In this document: one piece after another, positions 58,324 to 64,000 of the stretch
How the letters are laid out: every line of letters begins with the position of its first letter
Numbering within the stretch: the stretch's first letter is position 1
IMG/VR virus record: IMGVR_UViG_3300047094_001400
Span: 1 to 64,000 of that record
Length of the DNA: 64,000 nt
Origin: a virus
Reading direction: 5' to 3' (one strand)
The notes under the pieces: generated by a model
The model's database searches: none
What the model was told of the DNA's origin: nothing
The model's input: only the letters and a program-made list of their open reading frames with translations
Program-made: the position numbers and the translations under genes

Positions 58324-58701
58324 ATGGAAGAGAATAGTAACAACCAAGAAGAGCCTGTGTGCCGACCTTGTTCAGAAAAGAGTAAGATTATAGAGGGGAA
58401 CTTAGTTGCCGGACAGATTAATTATAGTGTCAGGGACAAGGCAAAGAACCTCATTAGTGGTATAGGGGATATGTTGAAGGAGAACTATGTAAGTAATGAG
58501 GAGTATATGCGTAGGAAGGAAATATGTAGGCAGTGTCCTCACAGGCTTAATGTATTGACGAATAAGCACAATCCTGAGAGGGTAAGTAAGGCGGACAAGT
58601 GTATGGCTTGTGATTGCTTTCTTATTGCACAAGTAGGGAAGCTTAGGGGCAAGTGTTGGTTGGTTAATCAGGAGTGCCCTTTGGGGAAGTGGAAGGTTTA
58701 G
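58324..58701 (+). CDS. Zinc-finger phage protein
   Basis: A 125-residue protein with a C-terminal Cys cluster: RKEICRQCPHRLN, KCMACDCFLIAQ and GKCWLVNQECPLGKW. The end CPLGKW and the CxC-Gly spacing are familiar from a widespread group of small phage zinc-binding proteins. It shares its end with a minus-strand gene (4-base overlap), so it is the last gene of the rightward operon. Confidence 0.65.
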   Translation: MEENSNNQEEPVCRPCSEKSKIIEGNLVAGQINYSVRDKAKNLISGIGDMLKENYVSNEEYMRRKEICRQCPHRLNVLTNKHNPERVSKADKCMACDCFLIAQVGKLRGKCWLVNQECPLGKWKV

Positions 58702-58907
58702 TCCTGAAATATTACTTCCCATTTATCTTTTGCGTTTTCGTTATTGAGTATTTTATTTGTAACTTCAATTACCTCCCGTAAGTCATAGGCGTTATGAGTA
58801 ACTATTAGAATGTTGTTTACTGTTTCAAGCATTGGATTACACTTGCACGACTGAGTTTGTTCGTGGGGTTCAGTGTCATTCCGTGGTATTATTTGTATTG
58901 AGGTCAT
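58698..58907 (-). CDS. Small protein, unknown
   Basis: A 69-residue protein with two Cys (QSCKCNPMLETVNNILIVTH) and an acidic helical end. Last gene of the short minus-strand cluster. Convergent with the zinc-finger gene with a four-base overlap. Confidence 0.55.
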   Translation of the reverse strand: MTSIQIIPRNDTEPHEQTQSCKCNPMLETVNNILIVTHNAYDLREVIEVTNKILNNENAKDKWEVIFQD

Positions 58908-58937
58908 TGTTGCGTATGTTTATTGTTAGGTGCAAGG

Positions 58938-59744
58938 CTACGAAACTGCATCTAAACGAGCATTTGTGATTTCAATAGCCTTTGGGTTAATGTCGCAACC
59001 TATAAAATTTCGGTTAAGTTCTTTACAAACTACTGCTGTCGTGCCACTACCTAAATAGTAATCAGCCACTACATCACCTTCATCTGTAGAAGCCAAAACA
59101 AAACGACTTATTAGTTCCTTTGGTTTTTGAGTTGCATATCCTGTCCTTTCAGGCTGACAATGAAGCATAGGTATATTTACAATGGTATCTGCAACTCTGC
59201 TATCCCTAACCTCATAAATACCCTTCCCTTCATCATCTTTTACATATATTTTTTTACCGTTTACCTTTTTTATTTTACTAACAACTATTGGCTTTGCCCT
59301 TGCATCTTCTATGGTATTAAATGTATAATTCCCAAGTGCATAGAATAAAATAACGTCATTGCTTTGCGTAAACATCTTTTTTCTTGTATCGGGTATTTTA
59401 TTCATATAATACCAAATAATCTCATTGCGAAAATTATTATACCCAAAAACATCATCCATTAAACAGCGTAACCAATGGCTAATTTTGCAATCCATTTGTA
59501 AATAAATTGAACCGTTTTGTTTTAGCACTCGTTTCATTTCAATAAGTCTTGGTAGGTAGTGGCTTTCTATTTCGCTTCGTATTGGCTTTAAATCTTGATA
59601 ATCGCCAAAGTTTCTACCTGTGCCATAAAGTATATCGCAATAAATCATATTTACGCTTTCATTCGGCTGTGATTTTAGTAGTTCCAAATTATCACCGCAC
59701 TGCACATAACACGAGTTTGGCAAAATTGCCGTTTCGTTTTTCAT
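58938..59744 (-). CDS. DNA adenine/cytosine-N4 methyltransferase with altered motif IV
   Basis: A 268-residue enzyme of the beta class (Mod-like). Motif IV comes first at 37-40 in MIYCDILYGTGRNFGDYQDL, where the family has DPP(F/Y): here it reads DILY. Motif X-like ATQKPKELISRFVLAS and the SAM-binding motif I VADYYLGSGTTAVVCKEL follow, then RNFIGCDINP. Overall length and order are complete, so it is not truncated. The DILY change may reduce or alter activity. It would modify phage DNA along with the C5 enzyme at 39376. Confidence 0.8.
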   Translation of the reverse strand: MKNETAILPNSCYVQCGDNLELLKSQPNESVNMIYCDILYGTGRNFGDYQDLKPIRSEIESHYLPRLIEMKRVLKQNGSIYLQMDCKISHWLRCLMDDVFGYNNFRNEIIWYYMNKIPDTRKKMFTQSNDVILFYALGNYTFNTIEDARAKPIVVSKIKKVNGKKIYVKDDEGKGIYEVRDSRVADTIVNIPMLHCQPERTGYATQKPKELISRFVLASTDEGDVVADYYLGSGTTAVVCKELNRNFIGCDINPKAIEITNARLDAVS

Positions 59745-59755
59745 AGGGATTAAAT

Positions 59756-60016
59756 TTACAAGTTCTTATCAAGCAATTCAAGGATAGCAAGCCAATTTTC
59801 CTTGGTCTTGAAGTAAATCTCCATAACCTGTGAACCCGCTTTTTCCCGATTAAGGTATATATCTAAGCCAAAAATTTTTTCATCGTCCTTGTACGCATAA
59901 TACCCAGCGAAGTCAATCTGATTGAACGAAAAACAAACGAATCCGTCTATGTAAATCTTTACCCTGCCATTGTAAATCTTAAAGCCGTAGGTGTGTTTTT
60001 TAGGTTGTGTTTTCAT
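59756..60016 (-). CDS. Small protein, unknown
   Basis: An 86-residue protein, basic and aromatic (HTYGFKIYNGRVKIYIDGFV, then EKAGSQVMEIYFKTKENWLA). A compact beta domain is likely. It lies between the methyltransferase and another small gene in the same direction. Confidence 0.55.
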   Translation of the reverse strand: MKTQPKKHTYGFKIYNGRVKIYIDGFVCFSFNQIDFAGYYAYKDDEKIFGLDIYLNREKAGSQVMEIYFKTKENWLAILELLDKNL

Positions 60017-60018
60017 AG

Positions 60019-60240
60019 TTATTGCTTCATTAAGTTACTAACTGCCTCGTTTATTTGCTCAATAGTCTTTGTTTCGACAAGGAACCTTCTATGGTCTGGG
60101 CTTCTGTTATTGAGTATTTCAAAGTATTCCCACTCTTTAATTGCACCTTCTTTGGTTTCGTGAGTGCAAGGTACAACAAGATTTTCTCCTTCGAGTATTC
60201 CGTACTTGCCTTTTTTATTAATTATAGAGAGTTGGTTCAT
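60019..60240 (-). CDS. Small protein, unknown
   Basis: A 73-residue protein (LSIINKKGKYGILEGENLVV, ending INEAVSNLMKQ). The start KKGKYGI is reminiscent of WG-repeat-like beta hairpins (KKGKYGxxD). Located two bases upstream of the 86-residue gene. Confidence 0.55.
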   Translation of the reverse strand: MNQLSIINKKGKYGILEGENLVVPCTHETKEGAIKEWEYFEILNNRSPDHRRFLVETKTIEQINEAVSNLMKQ

Positions 60241-60286
60241 TTGTTTTCTTACGAGTTTCTGGGGTGAAAGTTACAGTGAATTGGGG

Positions 60287-60892
60287 TTATTGAGGATTAT
60301 TATACTTCTTATTTCTAAATTTCCTATTGGCTCTATCCCTTCTTATATCATCCAACTCCTTTTTCCTTACAACTTCAATCGCTTCGCTTACAGTAAGTTT
60401 CATTGGTTTTAATTCACCATTTATTTTGTACCTCCTTTGCCATTTTTTTGCACCGTTACCACCAAGAACCCTAAGAACTTTTTTCAAACCTTTGCCACTA
60501 TCCTTATTTGAGGTTTTTTTCTTTCTCTCCTTTTTCAAAACGACTATCACCCCTCCTGTCTTTTGAACATAAACCCTTTGGTTCTTATCCAACTTATCTT
60601 TTCCTTCTAATGTGTAATCTTTCTTTTGAACATTATACACATTGTCAATAGAGTTTATCAGTTGATACTCATGGATAAGCATATCTTTCTGATTGTTAAA
60701 GTATTGAACAACCTCGAATTTGAAAGACTTTGCCCCAAATTTATCAAAGTCCCTTTGTAACTTGTAGTTGTGATGCTTCTTGTTAAACAGGTCTTCGAGG
60801 TGCTGCTTTTTTCTTGCTTTGAAATCCTTAGTTGAGCCAAAGTACACCCTATCGTTTATGATGTTGGTAATTTTGTAAACTGAAAAGTCCAT
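60287..60892 (-). CDS. GIY-YIG homing-type endonuclease
   Basis: A 201-residue protein with an N-terminal GIY-YIG domain: VYKITN and RVYFGSTKDFKARKKQHL (the VYK/VYFG pair replacing GIY/YIG and the catalytic Arg region), then FDKFGAKSFKFEVVQYF and a YN pair. A very basic linker and a C-terminal DNA-binding region (KWQRRYKINGELKPMKLTVS-type AP2-like end) follow. Typical free-standing phage homing endonuclease. The start at 60892 is chosen because an upstream extension would run through the terminator of the RNA at 60903-61006, which lies in its leader. Confidence 0.8.
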   Translation of the reverse strand: MDFSVYKITNIINDRVYFGSTKDFKARKKQHLEDLFNKKHHNYKLQRDFDKFGAKSFKFEVVQYFNNQKDMLIHEYQLINSIDNVYNVQKKDYTLEGKDKLDKNQRVYVQKTGGVIVVLKKERKKKTSNKDSGKGLKKVLRVLGGNGAKKWQRRYKINGELKPMKLTVSEAIEVVRKKELDDIRRDRANRKFRNKKYNNPQ

Positions 60893-60902
60893 AGTACTGT
60901 AT

Positions 60903-61006
60903 AAAAATGAAAAACCCTCAAGGGGTGGTGCGTCCTCAAGGGTTTCTAATACCGGGTAAAAGCCGATAATTTCTTTAGTTACACATTGTACGCACCACCG
61001 TAACAA
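60903..61006 (-). ncRNA. Kissing-hairpin RNA / leader, copy 3
   Basis: Minus strand. Hairpin 1 GTTAC (61004-61000) / GTAAC (60982-60978) has GGTGGTGCGT (60999-60990) in its loop. An intrinsic terminator ACCCTTGAGG / CCTTGAGGGT (60943-60934, 60923-60914) with T-runs has the loop ACGCACCACC (60933-60924), a perfect ten-base complement of loop 1. Two G-T pairs in the terminator stem form only in the minus-strand RNA, confirming the direction. Same architecture as the RNA pair at 35.3-35.56 kb though sequence differs. It ends 11 bases before the endonuclease ATG, so it may also control that gene. Confidence 0.6.
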
Positions 61007-61011
61007 CGCAA

Positions 61012-61043
61012 CAAAGTTATTTTCTCCTTACGACAATTCCAAA
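61012..61043 (-). promoter_or_regulatory. Leftward promoter for RNA copy 3
   Basis: Minus strand: TTTG (61043-61040), 20 bases, TAACTTTG (61019-61012), a full consensus match. Transcription would begin near 61006, at hairpin 1 of the RNA. Confidence 0.7.
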
Positions 61044-61076
61044 CAAAGGTTACATTTTTGCTAAAATATTTTTTCT

Positions 61077-61084
61077 TACCTTTG
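61077..61084 (+). promoter_or_regulatory. -7 box upstream of terminase genes
   Basis: TACCTTTG, inside a dyad TTACC-TTT-GGTAA (61076-61088). The nearest TTTG upstream (61057) is only 16 bases away, so the -33 part is poor. The ATG at 61102 follows 17 bases later. Confidence 0.45.
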
Positions 61085-61101
61085 GTAAAAATTTGTTTGT
61101 T

Positions 61102-61368
61102 ATGGCAAAGGCTAAAAATATCGAAACCGTTGTTGAAACTGAAAAGGAAAGCACTCCTATTACAGTTACAATTCATATTAATGTGAATGGTCGCATTGTT
61201 GCTCGTACCATTACCGTTAAGTCTGACAAGGAAATTGACGAGAAAGTCCGTAAAATCACCAGAAACATTAAGTTCTTTGGTGGTATTTTGGTTCGTGTTC
61301 TCCTCAATGGACAGTCTGCTGAAGATGTAATTTTCAAGCGGATTGAGAAAGTATTGAACAAGAAGTAA
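61102..61368 (+). CDS. Small protein upstream of terminase, unknown
   Basis: An 88-residue protein: beta hairpin start (PITVTIHINVNGRIVARTI) followed by charged helices (KSDKEIDEKVRKITRNIKFF). ATG at 61102 preferred to upstream TTG. Together with the next gene it precedes the large terminase, a place often held by the small terminase subunit, but neither shows the usual helix-turn-helix. Confidence 0.55.
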   Translation: MAKAKNIETVVETEKESTPITVTIHINVNGRIVARTITVKSDKEIDEKVRKITRNIKFFGGILVRVLLNGQSAEDVIFKRIEKVLNKK

Positions 61369-61380
61369 TAATATAACTTT

Positions 61381-61662
61381 ATGACAGAGGTAAAACCCCA
61401 AGGTGTGAAAGTAAAGCACCGCACTTCAAATTTTGAGGTGAGCATAGATGAAAATACGGGAAGGAAACTAAAAGTCAGCGTAGATGTGGAGAACCTTGAT
61501 TTCATAGTCCATGGTGTTTCTGCTTTGATGAAGGAACTTGAGAACTTCAAATACAGCAAGAACACTATTGATAGTGACATTCGGGCAACTGATGAACTCT
61601 TTAAGCACACTATGGCTCTTCTGTATTCAGCCCGGAACTCCGGTAGGCTTGAAACAGAATAG
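61381..61662 (+). CDS. Small protein upstream of terminase, unknown
   Basis: A 93-residue protein with a beta half (KVKHRTSNFEVSIDENTG, KLKVSVDVENLDFIVHGVS) and a helical half. Ends five bases before the terminase ATG. A packaging partner such as a small terminase subunit is possible by position only. Confidence 0.55.
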   Translation: MTEVKPQGVKVKHRTSNFEVSIDENTGRKLKVSVDVENLDFIVHGVSALMKELENFKYSKNTIDSDIRATDELFKHTMALLYSARNSGRLETE

Positions 61663-61667
61663 TCCAA

Positions 61668-64000
61668 ATGGCTTCAGGGAACGACAAATACGGTAAAGTT
61701 TTATTAGAGAACTTAGGGGACTTGTATTCACTTTTAAGTGAACACGGGGCTGAAAGTGTATTGCCTACTGCATTCGTTGTTGAACTTGAAAGGCAGGGCG
61801 TAGTTAGTAATTCTGACTATATGCCAGGGGAAATACTTTACAACCGCAAGCAGAAAGAACGGCAAAAAAGGCAGAAGTATATTGCCAAGCAGTTAGAAAA
61901 GAAGTTTGGCAAAACCCACACCAAGCAGTTATTTGAACAGATTAGTGATAACCATGTTGAGATTGTCAAGGGTAAGTTCAAGAATGAGCCAACGGTAATT
62001 GTAACCGAGGAAAGGAAAAAGCAGGAGCAGGAAAGCGTAGAGGTTATTTACCGAGGGGGTGTAATTAAGAAAGAGGATTGGATTCCGTACAGGAATGATG
62101 ATAAATTTGACTTTGACCCACAATTTATTCGTTGGGTTGATAGTTGGTTTCCAAGGGGATTTAGTTATGCCACAGAGTATTCTAAATTCAATATCTATTG
62201 CCAACAGGCAGAGGATTGGTACATGGCAGGGTATGACATTAACAATGCCCTTACCATTGACGAGCAGGTAGATTTCTGTTTGTCAGAAAAGCGTAGGTAT
62301 GAGGAGAATAGCCTGTACTATGTTTACAAGAATGGCAGGTTAAAGGATGGTAGTTTTGATGGAGGCAGGAGAAGAATAGAACCCTACAAGGCACAGAAAC
62401 TACTTTTGTACCTACTTGATTGCGGATTGTCAGTTGTTATTGGCAAGATGAGGCAGTTGGGTATTACGAGTATTTTGGGAATGGGGGCTGCTTCCAAGAC
62501 TATGTACCGAAGGGAGTGGTTTACCAAGTACATTTGTGAGGATGATAGTAAAACCCGAAGTGTATTTGAGGATAAGATTAAGTATCCCATAAGTGAAACT
62601 CCACACTATCTTGTTCCAAGCAGTTTTAGTGATGCTGAAAGGCAGTTGAAGTTTGGCTTAAAAGAAGTTAAGGGTAGGGTAGCAGGGGCAAATAGTAAGA
62701 TAGAGGTAGTTCCCCCAAGTGCTACTGCTGTAAACTCAGGTAGTCCGCAGTTGGTACTTATAGATGAGATTGGGAACATTCCCGTACTTACCAAAATGGT
62801 GAATGAATCCCGACCCACGATGTTTATTTTTAATCCGGAAACCAAGAGGATTGAGTATAGGAGGCAGTTGTTTATGTGGGGAACAGGGGGTGAAATGAAA
62901 ACGGATAGTTTTGAAACCGAGTTTAAGGCAGCACTAACGAATTGGAGGGACAGAAACTTTAAGTATGGTATTATTCCTGTGTTTTTGGATGCGTTTTGTA
63001 AGCCAGGAATACAGGGTGATTTCTATGAAACCGAGAAAAGGAATGCGTATAGCAAACAAGGGGCAGACCGAGAGGCTACAATAGCACAATTTCATGCGGC
63101 ATATCCTGTTCATATTGACGATATGTTCATCAGGAGTGTAAACACCTTAGTTCCTATTGCTACTTGTAATGCACACCTGAAGCGTATATGGAGTTTGGAG
63201 GAAAGTGCAAGACCGATTTATGGTAGGTTTGAGCCTGTTTTTGACACCAATAGTCCTACAACGGATATTAATGATTGGCCATACAAAGTAGTTGGGGTGA
63301 TATTCGTGCCTATGAGTAAGGAGGAAGATCCACCAATAATTATGTTCCATGAGCCTGAAAAGAATTGGAAGTACAGGTATTTTCAGGGGACTGACCCTAT
63401 TAACACAGAAAGTGGGCATAGTAAGTTTGCGAGTGCTATATGGGATGCTGAATGGAATACGGTTAGTTGTCAGTTGTTTTGGAGGGTAACAAACTTTGTG
63501 GAATGCTATCAGCAGAGTTTATTGATGGGGTTGTACTATGATAGGAAGGATTGGAGGGGTGTTCCAGAGTTAATTGAGTACAACATTGGTGCGGATTATA
63601 TAGGATTTAGGGAGAGAAAGGGATTTGACAAGAATGTTATTTTCAACAAGGAGTTGAATCCTATGATGCACATAGATGGGGCAAGAGTAGGTATTAGCAA
63701 TAAATCGGCAACCAAGGGTAAGATTATCAATAAGATGACCGAGTTGTATAACAACTATGCGGATAACATATTTATTGAGGAAACCTTTGAGCAGTTAAAA
63801 ACTTTTGTTGAGAAACCTACACCAAATGGCGGAGTAAAGTGGCAGGCGGAGAATCTTAAAAAGCACTATGATGATATTTTGTTTAGTCAGACTTATGCTT
63901 ATATGGCTTCTCAGTTGTATGCGAGTAGCAGTAGGTATCCGCAATTTACGGATGAGAATGCACCAAGGAGTGTAAAGACAACCTTCAGCAGGGATGCTTA
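61668..64000 (+). CDS. terL: Large terminase subunit, C-terminus outside window
   Basis: The visible 777 residues hold both terminase domains. ATPase: a deviant Walker A GKMRQLGITS at about 259-268 (Lys is at the start of the loop, not in the usual GKT/S place) and Walker B LVLIDE at about 362-367. Nuclease (RNase H-like): QGTDPINTESGHSKFA with Asp near 576, a middle acidic region, and KKHYDDILFSQTYAYM with Asp735-Asp736. It cuts and pumps DNA into the capsid through the portal. The end of the window interrupts it after FSRDA, probably close to its natural stop given the length of the family. Confidence 0.85.
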   Translation, partial: MASGNDKYGKVLLENLGDLYSLLSEHGAESVLPTAFVVELERQGVVSNSDYMPGEILYNRKQKERQKRQKYIAKQLEKKFGKTHTKQLFEQISDNHVEIVKGKFKNEPTVIVTEERKKQEQESVEVIYRGGVIKKEDWIPYRNDDKFDFDPQFIRWVDSWFPRGFSYATEYSKFNIYCQQAEDWYMAGYDINNALTIDEQVDFCLSEKRRYEENSLYYVYKNGRLKDGSFDGGRRRIEPYKAQKLLLYLLDCGLSVVIGKMRQLGITSILGMGAASKTMYRREWFTKYICEDDSKTRSVFEDKIKYPISETPHYLVPSSFSDAERQLKFGLKEVKGRVAGANSKIEVVPPSATAVNSGSPQLVLIDEIGNIPVLTKMVNESRPTMFIFNPETKRIEYRRQLFMWGTGGEMKTDSFETEFKAALTNWRDRNFKYGIIPVFLDAFCKPGIQGDFYETEKRNAYSKQGADREATIAQFHAAYPVHIDDMFIRSVNTLVPIATCNAHLKRIWSLEESARPIYGRFEPVFDTNSPTTDINDWPYKVVGVIFVPMSKEEDPPIIMFHEPEKNWKYRYFQGTDPINTESGHSKFASAIWDAEWNTVSCQLFWRVTNFVECYQQSLLMGLYYDRKDWRGVPELIEYNIGADYIGFRERKGFDKNVIFNKELNPMMHIDGARVGISNKSATKGKIINKMTELYNNYADNIFIEETFEQLKTFVEKPTPNGGVKWQAENLKKHYDDILFSQTYAYMASQLYASSSRYPQFTDENAPRSVKTTFSRDA

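Noticed and set aside
1-64000. Integrase, transposase, CRISPR array, toxin-antitoxin operon
   Set aside because: Looked for in all coding regions; no tyrosine or serine recombinase, DDE transposase, or regularly spaced repeats were recognised. The two small membrane-protein genes are not enough to call a toxin system.

Overview
This window is almost entirely the genome of a tailed double-stranded DNA phage, most likely a podovirus-like phage of a Bacteroidota host and reminiscent of the crAss-like order. The host assignment rests on repeated Bacteroidota-type promoters (TTTG, about 20 bases, TAnnTTTG), the near absence of Shine-Dalgarno sequences, and several phage-encoded lipoproteins. No integrase, transposase or CRISPR array was seen. 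The window opens inside a gene just before the portal and closes inside the large terminase, so the two ends probably lie close together on a circularly permuted genome slightly larger than 64 kb.

Layout. 1-8.1 kb: portal, scaffold, major capsid protein and head genes. 8.2-8.6 kb: a secreted lipoprotein with its own terminator (a moron). 8.7-34.4 kb: connector/tail genes, a 1550-residue tail protein, three internal virion proteins (254, 1201 and 2542 residues), Cys-rich tail or fibre proteins and a lysis cassette. 34.4-44.2 kb: replication and recombination (two winged-helix proteins, primase-helicase, C5 methyltransferase with a nested gene, RuvC-like resolvase, PD-(D/E)XK nuclease, RecT, a membrane-anchored lysozyme-like protein). 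44.2-49.3 kb: a degenerate tRNA, an HNH endonuclease, a DnaA-domain-IV-like protein and many small genes. 49.4-55.4 kb, minus strand: a clamp/ParB operon. 55.4-56.8 kb: a non-coding control region. 56.8-58.7 kb, plus strand: RepL-like and SSB-like genes. 58.7-61.0 kb, minus strand: an adenine methyltransferase and a GIY-YIG endonuclease. 61.1-64 kb: two small genes and the terminase.

The most unusual content is RNA. (1) Three short RNAs (two in tandem at 35.3-35.56 kb, one on the minus strand at 60.9-61.0 kb) each have a promoter, a 5' hairpin and an intrinsic terminator whose apical loop is perfectly complementary to the loop of the 5' hairpin; the pairing covaries between copies. (2) In the minus-strand operon at 50-55 kb the gaps between genes hold three minimal tRNA-like elements (acceptor stem plus T-arm, about 50 nt, no D arm) and one hammerhead ribozyme, each just upstream of a start codon. 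Together they look like a system that cuts a polycistronic phage mRNA into separate messages.

Replication apparently relies on a host polymerase: the phage encodes a sliding clamp, primase-helicase and an SSB-like protein but no DNA polymerase in this window. Three proteins end in an SSB-like acidic-PF tail. The C5-methyltransferase gene contains a second 346-codon frame that also looks like a conserved methyltransferase-associated protein, a case of extensive overprinting.
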